Shown: positions 1 through 8,697, counted from the first letter of the stretch. The stretch is 64,000 nt of DNA from Pseudoalteromonas sp. P1-25 (GCF_001401805.1 NZ_LKDW01000001.1:186001-250000); one strand, 5' to 3'. Numbers and translations: made by a program. Notes: generated by a model not told the origin, from the letters alone.

Positions 1-1904
1 TTGAAGGTTGTTTCTGGAAAAAAGGTTGGCTCAGAGCTCGCATCTGAAGGATCGCTGTTGCCAAAAAACTCAATTACATTACTCCATGTGTCTGAGTCTA
101 AATCAAGCTGGGCATCATCTGCATTTAGCGGGTTAAGTGAAAACGAAACTTCCCAGCCATCAGGCATGCGGTCAAAGTCAGAGTCTGCATTGTTAGGTTT
201 AGTAAGGTATACATTAACTTCATCATAATCTGATAGATTATCTGAGTCGGTATCCATTGCATTTGGGAAAGTATTGGCTAAGTATTCTTCTAGGTTTGTT
301 AAACCATCTTGGTCTAAATCAAGTCCAGCGTCATCAGCAGTACTTGGATCTAACCCGTAAAATAACTCCCAGTTATCATCCATTAAGTCTGCATCGGCAT
401 CTATAAACTGAATATTATCGCAAGTAACACCTACTTCATTAAATGCTGCAATAACATCGTTAGCTTCATATCTTAAGTCAATGGCAGAGTTTATAGCGCC
501 ACAGGCACCATCAATAAAATCACTAGAATTAACCCAATAATTTTGATTTGCAAAAAGCATTATTTCGAACGCTTTTTTAGGGTCCCACCCCTGAGTATTC
601 GAAAGAAGAAAAAAAGCACGATTAAACACACCACTGCTAAAGTGAACATCCATACCTGAGTAGTAATCACTTGCGTGATCAATCGAAACGCCATCTAGAG
701 ATGGCGTTTCAAAATAACGTAGTGCCGGGCTTGTTTTTGAAATATCAGCACCAGATAACCAATCAGTCTCTGAGCGCAAAAAATACTCTGCTGTTTCACC
801 TGCCATATCAGAGAAAGATTCGTTTATCCCCCCCGATTGTTCTGCATAAATTAAATTAGAGTTTTGACTAGTAAAACCATGGCTTACCTCATGAGAGACG
901 ATATCAAGTGAAACTAACGGGTAAAACCTATCAGCGCCATCGCCAAAGGTCATAGCCTGACCATTCCAAGTTGCATTTTCCCAGTTGTTACCACTGTGAA
1001 CACGCATTAACAATTGAAAAGTAAGCGGTGCTGTGTTGTACCATTGTTGATACATATCAAATACTGCAGTACCGAAGGCGTGAGCATCATTTAATGGGGA
1101 ATAAGCGCCATTAACTTCTTTGTAAGTATTCCTATCACAGGCAAACGAGTATGCTTCACTTGGCTCAAAGCCAGACTCCATGGTGACAGTTTTAACTTTA
1201 TCATTTTCTAAGAAACACAGCTCACCACGTTGCGTAATATCCAGTGCTTCAACATCAGTGCCGTATTCATATTGCCCTGTTTTTTCATTTCCTCCAGGGC
1301 CTGTACCGTGGGCATTTTTAATATTATCCCACTGTTTAAATACACTGTAACCAGATTCGCTTACTAAAGCTATAGGCTTTTTTTCAATGCCATTTTCAAA
1401 CACGTTTAATTCAATTAAGCGAACAAAATGTGCGACTCCGTTATCAATATAAATATACCGTTGGTTGTTCGTTATTTGATAAGCCGTCGATTCATCAAGC
1501 TTGGCTTTTATTAAAATAGATTTAACCGCAGTAGTTTCATCAAATTGACTATTAGCCGTTTTATTTAAAGATACAGCATCAATGTTTTTCGCAAAAAAAC
1601 CACTTATGTGGTGATTGCTAGGCTGCACTCGTATTTGCTGCCCCCAAATTGGCACGCCTGCAAAAAACTGCTGCATCTTTTTAGCTGATGACCGAGTTTG
1701 TTTTAAATTGAAGGCTTGAGGAGTATCTAACTCAATAAAATAAGCGTGGTTAGAAGAGCTATTAGTTAAACCTACGCTTTGATTTAAAAGTAAGTTAACT
1801 TCTGATAAAGATGATTTGTTTACTCGTTGCGAAACCGCCGCGTGTGCACTTAGCGAATTTAAAAAGCAAAACGCTATCAATCCTGATGAGAGTGTTTTAT
1901 ACAT
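1..1904 (-). CDS. M4 (thermolysin/vibriolysin-like) secreted metalloprotease, C-terminus cut by window edge
   Basis: Secreted zinc endopeptidase of family M4. The frame is open from the ATG at 1904 to base 1, so only the first 634 residues are seen. Residues 1-23 form a signal peptide ending SLSAHAA. A propeptide follows to about residue 197, and the catalytic domain begins near the NAHGTGPGG segment typical of vibriolysin-type enzymes. The zinc site HEVSH is at 338-342, with the third ligand Glu362 in GINESFSD. From about residue 497, after the catalytic domain, come Asp-rich repeats (DADADLMDD, DLDQDGLTNLEEY, DTDSDNLSDYDEV) resembling thrombospondin type 3 calcium-binding repeats. They probably form a rigid stalk or anchor domain that continues beyond the window. 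The family serves extracellular protein degradation. Family assignment is firm; substrate is unknown. Confidence 0.93.
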   Translation of the reverse strand, partial: MYKTLSSGLIAFCFLNSLSAHAAVSQRVNKSSLSEVNLLLNQSVGLTNSSSNHAYFIELDTPQAFNLKQTRSSAKKMQQFFAGVPIWGQQIRVQPSNHHISGFFAKNIDAVSLNKTANSQFDETTAVKSILIKAKLDESTAYQITNNQRYIYIDNGVAHFVRLIELNVFENGIEKKPIALVSESGYSVFKQWDNIKNAHGTGPGGNEKTGQYEYGTDVEALDITQRGELCFLENDKVKTVTMESGFEPSEAYSFACDRNTYKEVNGAYSPLNDAHAFGTAVFDMYQQWYNTAPLTFQLLMRVHSGNNWENATWNGQAMTFGDGADRFYPLVSLDIVSHEVSHGFTSQNSNLIYAEQSGGINESFSDMAGETAEYFLRSETDWLSGADISKTSPALRYFETPSLDGVSIDHASDYYSGMDVHFSSGVFNRAFFLLSNTQGWDPKKAFEIMLFANQNYWVNSSDFIDGACGAINSAIDLRYEANDVIAAFNEVGVTCDNIQFIDADADLMDDNWELFYGLDPSTADDAGLDLDQDGLTNLEEYLANTFPNAMDTDSDNLSDYDEVNVYLTKPNNADSDFDRMPDGWEVSFSLNPLNADDAQLDLDSDTWSNVIEFFGNSDPSDASSEPTFFPETTF

Positions 1905-2040
1905 AACATTCCTATGTCGTATATTGTTATTATTCAGTGTTTGTTCATTTTAAAACACACTAATGTAACATAACAATTAACATAGAGTCATTTAAAAAAT
2001 GTATAAATAGGTACGATTGTGAACAACTGTGAAAGGAAAA

Positions 2041-2075
2041 TTCAAGATGATGACACTAAATGTAACCATCTTGAA
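2041..2075 (-). terminator. Rho-independent terminator of the YwbE/DUF4240 unit
   Basis: A 9-bp perfect inverted repeat (TTCAAGATG at 2041 and CATCTTGAA at 2067) with a 17-nt loop. On the minus strand it is followed by TTTTCC, about 19 bp after the DUF4240 stop. The long loop makes it moderate rather than strong. Confidence 0.6.
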
Positions 2076-2093
2076 TGTTAGTAGCGTTGAGTA

Positions 2094-2609
2094 TTACTGC
2101 CAGTATTTTGCAAATAATTGCGGATAGCTTTGTTTTAAAAACTTGGGTTTGTCTTTAAAGCGCTTACCTGTAGGTTGCTCCCCTGAGGGTACAAAAGGTA
2201 ATTCGTCATCGTTACGCTCTTCATAGAGTAAACCCGCAATTAAATCATACTCATCAATATAAGGGTAAGGTTGCTCATTTAAATAATACACTGGGGTGCA
2301 CTGTGCAAGTGAGTCGGCGTTATCTAAAGCATTGTTAAATACTGTTTTTCCGCGGGAGATGAGCCAACACCTAAATTCGCTAAAGCCGTATTCATCGTTA
2401 CAACCGGCCATAACAAATGCAGCGCCAAATAAATCCCAGGTAAAACATTTGCGCATGTGAATACCAAAAAACTTATCAAAAGCAATAAGCTGCTCATCAG
2501 TTAGCTCGCTCAATTTAGCTTTTAAGTTTTCGCTTACACTTTGTGGGTCGAGCCCAAGGTCGGGAGTAGTTACTAAGTCCCAAAATTCCTGCTCAGTTAA
2601 CGCTGTCAT
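2094..2609 (-). CDS. DUF4240 domain protein
   Basis: A 171-residue soluble protein with the DUF4240 pattern: an N-terminal segment MTALTEQEFWDLV, then acidic and aromatic residues ending in a helical region around GFSEFRCWLISRGKTVF. No signal peptide or membrane segment is visible. The family occurs widely in bacteria and has no established biochemical role. Its ATG overlaps the stop of the upstream ywbE-like gene by 4 bp, so the two are probably translationally coupled. It is the last gene before a minus-strand terminator. Domain identification is from pattern memory; function is unknown. Confidence 0.75.
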   Translation of the reverse strand: MTALTEQEFWDLVTTPDLGLDPQSVSENLKAKLSELTDEQLIAFDKFFGIHMRKCFTWDLFGAAFVMAGCNDEYGFSEFRCWLISRGKTVFNNALDNADSLAQCTPVYYLNEQPYPYIDEYDLIAGLLYEERNDDELPFVPSGEQPTGKRFKDKPKFLKQSYPQLFAKYWQ

Positions 2610-2800
2610 TCTAAAATCTCTTTCACTCGACCAACTTGACCATCTTCTAGGCGTACTTTAATACCATGCGGGTGATTAGGTGATCTAGTCAATAAACGCT
2701 CGACTACACCTTGTGTTAATGTGCCGCTGCGTTGATCTTCTTTTAATACAATATTTACGGTTGTACCTGGTGTGATTTGCGAACGCGATGGAACAGCCAT
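2606..2800 (-). CDS. YwbE family protein (DUF2196)
   Basis: A 64-residue basic protein matching the YwbE family: SQITPGTTVNIVLKEDQRSG, then GVVERLLTRSPNHPHGIKVRLEDGQVGRV. The fold is predicted to be a small beta-barrel that may bind nucleic acid, but no function is established. The ATG at 2800 is preceded by AGGATGTAAGGC, giving a good ribosome-binding site. It overlaps the following DUF4240 gene by 4 bp, and the two likely form a bicistronic unit. Confidence 0.85.
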   Translation of the reverse strand: MAVPSRSQITPGTTVNIVLKEDQRSGTLTQGVVERLLTRSPNHPHGIKVRLEDGQVGRVKEILE

Positions 2801-2859
2801 GCCTTACATCCTAAAAATAATTTTGGTAATTATACCGTCCATAGCTTGGCAAACCAATG

Positions 2860-3141
2860 TTAATCAACTAAAAACGTTATTTGGTTAGCCGCTACTGGTA
2901 AGCTAATTTTGCTAAGTTCAGCGTTAATAATATTGACTAGCTGAGAAAAATGCGCCTCGGCATCGTGATAGGCTATATCATCTTCAAAATAGCAGCTTAT
3001 TTTTAGTGACTTAGCTTCATTATTTAAATCAATGGTGTGAGTTAAATAGGCAAAACCATAATGAGTCGCTTTTATTTGCTCACAGGCGTGAGTGAGAGCT
3101 TGACGTATTTGTTTGTCGCGCAATTTTTGTGTTTTAGTCAT
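2860..3141 (-). CDS. Conserved small hypothetical protein
   Basis: A 93-residue protein I do not recognise. It begins with a basic helical segment (MTKTQKLRDKQIRQALTHAC) followed by an alternating region that may be an alpha/beta fold, ending AANQITFLVD. No signal peptide, membrane segment or metal motif is visible. It starts 3 bp after the stop of the small lipoprotein gene and therefore probably shares its transcript. Codon usage matches its neighbours, which supports a real gene. No function is proposed. Confidence 0.65.
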   Translation of the reverse strand: MTKTQKLRDKQIRQALTHACEQIKATHYGFAYLTHTIDLNNEAKSLKISCYFEDDIAYHDAEAHFSQLVNIINAELSKISLPVAANQITFLVD

Positions 3142-3144
3142 AGA

Positions 3145-3357
3145 TTATTGTGTTTGTTCGTTTTGCTGTTTTTTATATTCTTCGAAATTTTTATCTTGTT
3201 GTTCAAGGCACTCATAATACTCTTTATCAGCTTTATAATTACATTCATCAAGACGTGCCGATTGTATTTCGTGAAAGCGGGCATCAGAGCTACACCCTGC
3301 AAGTACCGATAATCCCACAAGTAGCAATGCACTTTTAGTTATTTGACTGATTATCAT
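3145..3357 (-). CDS. Small lipoprotein
   Basis: A 70-residue secreted lipoprotein. Residues 1-21 form a lipoprotein signal peptide with lipobox LAGC, so Cys22 is the predicted lipidated residue. The mature 49 residues are very polar (DEC-NYKADKEYYECLEQQDK, EYKKQQNEQTQ) with two further Cys residues that could form a disulfide. The Ser-Ser after Cys favours outer-membrane retention by the usual +2 rule. It is the first gene of a two-gene unit with the 93-residue hypothetical gene. No homologue is recognised. Confidence 0.75.
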   Translation of the reverse strand: MIISQITKSALLLVGLSVLAGCSSDARFHEIQSARLDECNYKADKEYYECLEQQDKNFEEYKKQQNEQTQ

Positions 3358-3457
3358 TAAATTTCCTTACATTTTTAGTGATAAAAATGGGTTAAATCAC
3401 AACAATATTATTGTATATTAGCGCCATAAAACCTTACTTTGCATAGGATTCATAATT

Positions 3458-4285
3458 ATGATGTCGCAGTTACAAAAGTTGTTTCAGCGTATAGACAAAA
3501 GCAAGATATTTCAATCATTTGTTATTGCTGTTATTGTTGTTTCTGCTCTTACGGTAGGTGCTCACACTTACTCACTTCACCCGACTGTAGAATTTGCCCT
3601 TAATTGGATGGATGTTGGGATCACTGCCTTCTTTTTAATTGAGTTAATTATTCGCTTTATTGCAAGTAAAGGTATAAAAGACTTCTTTTCAAAGGGCTGG
3701 AATATATTCGATACCATTATTGTACTTGGTAGCCTCTACCCTGCTGCAGGATCAACCATGTTACTTGCCCGATTACTACGTATATTTAGGGTACTGCGTT
3801 TAGTATCTATGATCCCTGAGCTGCGTTTATTAGTTAATTCCTTGCTAAAAGCCATTCCGCAAATGGGCTATATAGCGCTGCTAATGTTTGTTATTTTTTA
3901 TATTTACGCAGCCATGGGCAGTATGATGTTTGCTGATATTAACCCAGTGCTTTGGCAAGATGTATCCATTTCAATGCTTACGCTATTTAGAATAGCCACC
4001 TTTGAAGATTGGACCGACATTATGTACGAAACTATGGCGGTGTACGAGCTGAGCTGGATTTACTACCTCACGTTTATCTTTTTAACTGCGTTTGTATTTT
4101 TAAACATGATGGTAGGTGCTATTTTAGAAGTAATGAGCGAAGAACATCGCAGTGCCCGTGAGCTAAAAGCAGATAATAACTCACTGCCTGCAACGCAGGG
4201 ACAAGTGCTAGAGCTACAAGCGCAAATAGCTGAGCTAAAAACCTTATTAAGTATAACATCAGAAAATAAAAATACACCTAGCTAA
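3458..4285 (+). CDS. Bacterial voltage-gated cation channel (NaChBac-like ion transporter)
   Basis: A 275-residue single-domain, six-transmembrane voltage-gated channel that would assemble as a homotetramer in the inner membrane. S1 is near residues 19-37, S2 near 50-68 and S3 near 82-94. S4 carries Arg105, Arg108, Arg111 and Arg114 at every third position. S5 is near 134-158, followed by a pore helix and S6 near 195-222. The selectivity filter is TFEDWTD at 181-187. Known sodium channels of the family have TLESW followed by a non-acidic pair, so the extra Asp184 and Asp187 are unusual. The C-terminus (about 228-270) is a polar coiled-coil-like tail (LELQAQIAELKTLL) as in other members. It has its own promoter and no operon partner. 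Confidence 0.92.
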   Translation: MMSQLQKLFQRIDKSKIFQSFVIAVIVVSALTVGAHTYSLHPTVEFALNWMDVGITAFFLIELIIRFIASKGIKDFFSKGWNIFDTIIVLGSLYPAAGSTMLLARLLRIFRVLRLVSMIPELRLLVNSLLKAIPQMGYIALLMFVIFYIYAAMGSMMFADINPVLWQDVSISMLTLFRIATFEDWTDIMYETMAVYELSWIYYLTFIFLTAFVFLNMMVGAILEVMSEEHRSARELKADNNSLPATQGQVLELQAQIAELKTLLSITSENKNTPS

Positions 4286-4295
4286 AAGCTCAAAA

Positions 4296-4326
4296 AGCCC
4301 TTTGTACTGAGTTAATACAAAGGGCT
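4296..4326. terminator. Bidirectional-type terminator hairpin
   Basis: A perfect 11-bp stem (AGCCCTTTGTA, 4296-4306, and its complement at 4316-4326) with a 9-nt loop. It starts 11 bp after the channel stop. A run of five A before it gives a U tract only on the minus strand, so it may also serve the convergent DUF748 gene. Confidence 0.7.
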
Positions 4327-4332
4327 GTATGG

Positions 4333-4470
4333 AATACCAATTTGAAATAAAACTTGCTCATTTTGCGGGGTTAAACGTGTCGCAACCTGAGTTAAAACTC
4401 ACTCAATTAGAACAACTAATAACGAATTTTTTTACCTGCTACCTAAACGTTTTCCCTCTTAAAATAAAGA
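4333..4470. repeat. Possible truncated dispersed repeat beginning ATACCAATT
   Basis: The non-coding stretch after the terminator begins ATACCAATTTG, the same end sequence as the palindromic elements at 5631-5786 and 8460-8622. No matching inverted end is visible, so this would be a one-ended remnant. The right boundary is not defined. Confidence 0.3.
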
Positions 4471-4491
4471 GCTTAATTAAGTGAATTTGTG

Positions 4492-5607
4492 TTACTCGTC
4501 TTGTTGCTCTTGTGTGCTTTCAAATGAAATCACATTGTCAACCTTCATTTTAAATGCTTCAAAAAACGCGTTTTTTAATACCGAGATCACGGCTTCAAAA
4601 GTAGATACATCAGCGTTGTCTAGCTGTCCATCTATGGGCACCCGAGCAGCCACCAGCTCTGACTCGTCGTTTTCTAATAGCGCACCGAGTAAATCAATAC
4701 TGCCTTCAAAAATAACGGTAAATAGGCCGTCATCATCTTTTTCTATATCTTCACGCCACGAAAAAACACTTAAGTCATGAACACCGGCTTTTACATATCC
4801 ATTTAAGTTATTATTGTTAGCGGCCAACTCCATTGCGCCATCTATGCCGCCGGCTTCAATATCAAATGGGGTATACACTTTAAAAACAGTTTCAAGGTTT
4901 TTAACCGCAAAACGCTGCACTTCAACATTAAAATCAAAGTTAGCCTTATCGGTAAAGGGGTCTAATTTACCATTTAAAGACAACTTAGCTTCACCCATTA
5001 GTTGCCCCTCTACTTTTAAACTCGTAACTAAGGTTTTAGAGAGGTTTTGTGCATTGGTAATGTTGTTAATATTAGCGTTTATATTTGATATATAGGTAGG
5101 CTGCTCTCCTTCGCTGGTGGCATTAACTAGAGTTACTTTACCTTTCTCTATACGAAGCATATCGATTGAAAACGGTACCAGATCATTGGCAAGGCCTATC
5201 CACGTTGTTTCGTCTTTAACTTGTTGGTTTTGTTCAGCAGTAGCAGGGTCCTTATCGTAAATAACAATTTCTGGGCGGGTAAAAGCCATGTTGGTGACAA
5301 AATTACCGTTCAATAAAGCAGACCACGCGAGCGAAAAATCGAGCGTATCTATAGAGAGTAGCGGCTTAGGAACCTGCGTGGCATCTACCGCGTAAATTTC
5401 TACATCGTCAACAGCGTAAGCGCCTCTGTATAAATATAAATCTACATCACCAACATGCCCTGTTATGCCTTGGGTTTGCTCAAGTTGCTGATTTACATAA
5501 TATTGCACGGCATAAGGGGCTATTGCTCTGAGTAAGATTAGCAGCAAGGCAGTAACCACCAAGGCATAAAACCATTTTGCGCGTGAATTTTTAAAAGTTG
5601 AAGCCAT
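4492..5607 (-). CDS. AsmA-like DUF748 domain protein
   Basis: A 371-residue membrane-anchored envelope protein. One transmembrane helix lies near residues 13-33 (WFYALVVTALLLILLRAIAP), and the rest would be periplasmic. The body shows repeated beta-rich DUF748/AsmA-like segments, for example GHVGDVDLYLYRGAYAVDDVEI near residue 50, LLSIDTLDFSLAWSALL near 85, and INANINNITNAQNLS near 177. AsmA-like proteins are implicated in lipid traffic or outer-membrane homeostasis, but this subgroup has no assigned substrate. The ATG is preceded by AAGGAAAGATA. It is monocistronic and convergent with the channel gene. Confidence 0.8.
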   Translation of the reverse strand: MASTFKNSRAKWFYALVVTALLLILLRAIAPYAVQYYVNQQLEQTQGITGHVGDVDLYLYRGAYAVDDVEIYAVDATQVPKPLLSIDTLDFSLAWSALLNGNFVTNMAFTRPEIVIYDKDPATAEQNQQVKDETTWIGLANDLVPFSIDMLRIEKGKVTLVNATSEGEQPTYISNINANINNITNAQNLSKTLVTSLKVEGQLMGEAKLSLNGKLDPFTDKANFDFNVEVQRFAVKNLETVFKVYTPFDIEAGGIDGAMELAANNNNLNGYVKAGVHDLSVFSWREDIEKDDDGLFTVIFEGSIDLLGALLENDESELVAARVPIDGQLDNADVSTFEAVISVLKNAFFEAFKMKVDNVISFESTQEQQDE

Positions 5608-5630
5608 TATCTTTCCTTATGTGAAGGCTC

Positions 5631-5786
5631 ATACCAATCGCTATAAAGACTCAATCAATTTGCTGAGCGATAGATGTTGCTACAAGCGTTAACATTTTAA
5701 TTAGAAAAAATTAAATAACGCGTTTTTGCATCGCCGAGAACATGTGCTCACTCTCAAAGAGATAAGTTGATTAAAGCAATTGGTAT
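5631..5786. repeat. Palindrome-ended dispersed repeat (MITE/REP-like), 156 bp
   Basis: The element starts ATACCAATCGC (5631-5641) and ends GCAATTGGTAT (5776-5786), terminal inverted repeats matching at 10 of 11 positions. The interior has no reading frame. The size and ACCAAT ends resemble the element at 8460-8622. It is called a repeat because of this structure and the second copy-like element in the window. Confidence 0.55.
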
Positions 5787-5863
5787 AAATAACTCGGTTT
5801 AAGTAAAAAATACCTGCAAAAGTGAATTAAATACTCACAAAAAGCTGAAACCGAACGAATAAA

Positions 5864-5897
5864 GGTATATCACAAAACTGTGAGCAAAAGGCATACC
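5864..5897 (+). other. Possible structured leader hairpin upstream of diguanylate cyclase
   Basis: GGTAT at 5864 pairs with ATACC at 5893. Inside it, TCACA at 5870 pairs with TGTGA at 5879 around an AAAC loop. It lies about 145 bp before the start codon at 6042. It may be a leader RNA structure or chance. Confidence 0.25.
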
Positions 5898-6041
5898 ACG
5901 AGGCACAATACATAAGTATTAGCTAAATTCACTCAATACATAAACATTTACAAAAGCGACGGCTAAAAACACCTAACCCACTCGAATAAACTTATAAGCT
6001 CAACTACAGTAAAAGATAACTTACACAAGAACATAGACTCT

Positions 6042-7202
6042 ATGAGCCCAATATTTTTTATTTTAATTACTCTTTTGCTAACCAGCATTATTTGGTCTGT
6101 TATATTTTTAATGGCGTGGTTTACACTAGGTAAAAAGTCGTATGCTTTATTTTGGGCTGGCGCGTTTATACTTTCTGCATGCCAATGGGGGACTATTTTA
6201 TTGCGGTCTCACTTCGACTCAGACACCCTCTATTGGATGACAGGGGTCAGTTTATCTATGGGGTCTGTAATTTTGGGAACTTGGGGACACGCTATTCGAG
6301 CTCGAAGTCCTATTAATTTAAGGTATTTATTAGCATTAGCTGTAATTACCTTGGCCTCAGTTTATTATTATAAAGCCGTAGATGTTCATATAGGCTTATC
6401 CATGTCGTTGTATATTTATTACGATATTTTACTGCTACTGATCAATGCCGTCATCATCATAAAACATAAAGCTAAATCGCTACCTGCCGAAATTGGAGCT
6501 GCCATTACTTACACTGTGTGTGGAGTGTGTTTATTTATTGCTGCGACGATTGCACTTATGCAAGGCAGCCAAGTAAACCAAGCTTATTTAGATTTATACA
6601 CACTCATTAATTTTATCACAGTCCCGACTGCGCATGTCGGTATGGCGGTGTTTATTATTTTTATAATGGCTTCAGACTTAGCCCAAGAAATGCAAAAACT
6701 GGCCATGACTGATGTACTCACACAGTGTATTAACAGACGTGGCTTTTACGACATTGGCCAACAAAAAATTGAATCTCAACTTGGCTGTAAACAGCATGTA
6801 TCCCTTATATATTGGGATATAGACTCATTTAAAAATATAAATGATGACTATGGACACGCCGCAGGAGACGAAGTGCTAGTCCAAGCAACTCAGCGTATAA
6901 AAATGTGTTTACAAAAAGACGATATTTTTGCTCGACTAGGCGGAGAAGAATTTGTCATTCTCATAGCTAGAGACTCAGAACTAAAAGCAAAGCAGTTTGC
7001 TGATAAACTGCGAGAAACTCTTGCGAGTAAGCCTATTGAATACGAAAAGCAATGCATAAATGTTACGGCAAGCTTTGGGGTGATCAGCATTAAGTCTGTT
7101 AACACGCCAATTGATAAAGCAATAGATTTAGCAGACAAAGCGTTGTATATAGCAAAACACGAGGGGAAAAATAAAGTAGCGTATGCAATGCCACTTAACT
7201 AA
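6042..7202 (+). CDS. Membrane diguanylate cyclase (GGDEF domain)
   Basis: Synthesises cyclic di-GMP from two GTP at the inner membrane. The 386-residue protein has about seven predicted transmembrane helices in residues 1-210 as a sensor region, with no recognised MASE type. A GGDEF domain follows from about 220 to 380. The catalytic loop reads RLGGEEF, an active-type signature. The upstream substrate loop IDSFKNINDDYGHAAGD is intact. The inhibitory I-site normally requires RxxD five residues before the signature; here it is QKDD, so product inhibition at the canonical site is unlikely. The gene is monocistronic, ends at a shared terminator and faces asd. What the membrane region senses cannot be told from sequence. 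Confidence 0.93.
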   Translation: MSPIFFILITLLLTSIIWSVIFLMAWFTLGKKSYALFWAGAFILSACQWGTILLRSHFDSDTLYWMTGVSLSMGSVILGTWGHAIRARSPINLRYLLALAVITLASVYYYKAVDVHIGLSMSLYIYYDILLLLINAVIIIKHKAKSLPAEIGAAITYTVCGVCLFIAATIALMQGSQVNQAYLDLYTLINFITVPTAHVGMAVFIIFIMASDLAQEMQKLAMTDVLTQCINRRGFYDIGQQKIESQLGCKQHVSLIYWDIDSFKNINDDYGHAAGDEVLVQATQRIKMCLQKDDIFARLGGEEFVILIARDSELKAKQFADKLRETLASKPIEYEKQCINVTASFGVISIKSVNTPIDKAIDLADKALYIAKHEGKNKVAYAMPLN

Positions 7203-7207
7203 AAAGA

Positions 7208-7232
7208 GTTAGCAATATGCTAACCCTTTTTT
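7208..7232. terminator. Bidirectional terminator between diguanylate cyclase and asd
   Basis: Stem GTTAGCA (7208-7214) and TGCTAAC (7218-7224) with loop ATA. It is flanked by five A on the left and six T on the right, so it can act for both convergent genes. Confidence 0.85.
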
Positions 7233-7259
7233 AAAACATACCAGCTTATAATGCAGCAG

Positions 7260-8399
7260 TTATTCACCATCTACAATAATGCGCAGCATACGACGAAGTG
7301 GCTCTGCCGCACCCCATAACAGCTGATCGCCCACAGTAAATGCGCTGATGTATTTAGGGCCCATAGCAAGTTTACGAATACGCCCAACAGGAATACTTAA
7401 TGTTCCCGTAACTTTAACTGGTGTTAAGTCGGTAGCACTAATTTCGCGCTCATTAGGAATCACTTTAACCCACTCGTTATGCGACGCTAAAATTTCTTCA
7501 ATTTTTTCTACGCTAATATCTTCACGTAATTTAATGGTCATCGCTTGGCTATGACAACGCATTGCACCAATACGTACACATAAACCATCAATGGGCACTG
7601 GCTGTTTAGAGGAGCCTAAAATTTTGTTCGCTTCAACTTGAGCTTTCCACTCTTCTTTAGATTGGCCACTTGGCATTGGCACGTCAATCCAAGGAATTAA
7701 ACTACCGGCTAGCGGCACGCCAAATTGGTCTTGTGGTAAATCGCTTGAAGCCATTTTTTCGCTCACTATTTTATCAATTTCTAAAATAGCTGAACTTGGG
7801 TTATCTAGTTGCTCGGCAACGCTTGAATGAATAGCGCCCATTTGTGCAATAAGTTCTTTCATATTACGAGCGCCGGCACCAGAGGCCGCTTGGTAAGTCA
7901 TTGGGCTTACCCACTCAATTAGGTCTTGCTCAAACAAACCACCTAAAGCAAGTAGCATTAACGATACGGTACAGTTACCACCCACAAAAGTTTTTACGCC
8001 TTGCGCTAAACCTTGTTCAATGACATCTTTATTTACAGGGTCAAGTACAATAATGCTGTCATCAACCATACGAAGTGCAGAAGCTGCATCAATCCAGTAA
8101 CCATCCCAACCCGATTCGCGTAATTTAGGGTAAACCGCTTTGGTATAATCACCACCTTGACAGGTAACAATAATATCCATCTTAGCAAGTTCATTTACAT
8201 CACTTGCATCTAATAACGGTTTTGCGTCGCCCGCAATATCTGGGCCGAGTTGCCCAGCTTGTGAGGTGGTGAAAAAGGTGGTGTCGATATGAGCAAAATC
8301 ACTTTGCTGTTGCATACGTTCTAATAACACAGAGCCAACCATGCCACGCCAACCGACTAATCCTACTTTTTTCATTGTTTTTTCCACTGTTTGATTCAT
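7260..8399 (-). CDS. asd: Aspartate-semialdehyde dehydrogenase
   Basis: Catalyses NADPH-dependent reduction of aspartyl phosphate to aspartate semialdehyde, the branch point to lysine/diaminopimelate, threonine and methionine. The nucleotide-binding segment [18 protein letters not shown] is at residues 12-29. The catalytic cysteine is Cys143 in [10 protein letters not shown]. The substrate-binding region around [12 protein letters not shown] is intact. Length matches the gamma-type enzyme (about 370 residues). The ATG at 8399 is preceded by AAGG at a good distance. An alternative ATG at 8375 would start directly at MKKVGLVG, like the E. coli protein, but has a weaker ribosome-binding site. 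Monocistronic. Confidence 0.96.
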   Translation of the reverse strand: MNQTVEKTMKKVGLVGWRGMVGSVLLERMQQQSDFAHIDTTFFTTSQAGQLGPDIAGDAKPLLDASDVNELAKMDIIVTCQGGDYTKAVYPKLRESGWDGYWIDAASALRMVDDSIIVLDPVNKDVIEQGLAQGVKTFVGGNCTVSLMLLALGGLFEQDLIEWVSPMTYQAASGAGARNMKELIAQMGAIHSSVAEQLDNPSSAILEIDKIVSEKMASSDLPQDQFGVPLAGSLIPWIDVPMPSGQSKEEWKAQVEANKILGSSKQPVPIDGLCVRIGAMRCHSQAMTIKLREDISVEKIEEILASHNEWVKVIPNEREISATDLTPVKVTGTLSIPVGRIRKLAMGPKYISAFTVGDQLLWGAAEPLRRMLRIIVDGE

Positions 8400-8459
8400 A
8401 AAAGATGCCTTAATACATTAAAAATTAAAATTCATTGCGTGAGAATTAATTTTTATTAA

Positions 8460-8622
8460 AACCAATCATATTAAGTTATTAATCATTTATAGCGGTAAAT
8501 TAATAGCGAGATAACAAGGCATAAATTTTTATATGTAGCTGTTATACAGCAAAAATTTATAACGCCGTTCACGTTTTATTTAGCACACTAGAATAACTAG
8601 ATATTTAAGTTGATTAGTATAG
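8460..8622. repeat. Imperfect palindromic dispersed repeat with central hairpin, about 163 bp
   Basis: The ends are related inverted repeats: ACCAATCATATTAAGT on the left, and ACTAATCAACTTAAAT on the complementary strand of the right end, 12 of 16 matching. The core holds a hairpin: TAAATTTTT (8522-8530) pairs with AAAAATTTA (8551-8559), enclosing GCTG/CAGC with loop TTATA. Size and ends are similar to 5631-5786, suggesting one family of small non-autonomous repeats. Confidence 0.5.
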
Positions 8623-8697
8623 AGCTAACCTACCACCCCAAGCGCCCTAAAACTAGTGAATAAAGCGAAACTTAAATATTTTTCATAGTCATAAAAA

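Larger units (their letters stand above)
5608..6041. other. 434-bp intergenic region between DUF748 gene and diguanylate cyclase
   Basis: No coding sequence is seen. The left part holds a 156-bp palindromic repeat (5631-5786). The right part holds small inverted repeats: CGGTTT near 5795 with AAACCG near 5848, and a nested hairpin at 5864-5897. These could form a structured leader for the diguanylate cyclase. No known riboswitch core could be recognised. Confidence 0.5.

Noticed and set aside
3061-3338. Plus- and minus-strand frames overlapping the small lipoprotein gene
   Set aside because: The lipoprotein frame has a lipobox and fits the operon; the alternatives are hydrophobic shadow translations.
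5787-6041. Possible cyclic di-GMP riboswitch upstream of the diguanylate cyclase
   Set aside because: Hairpins exist, but the conserved core of the class I aptamer could not be found, so only a generic leader hairpin is reported.
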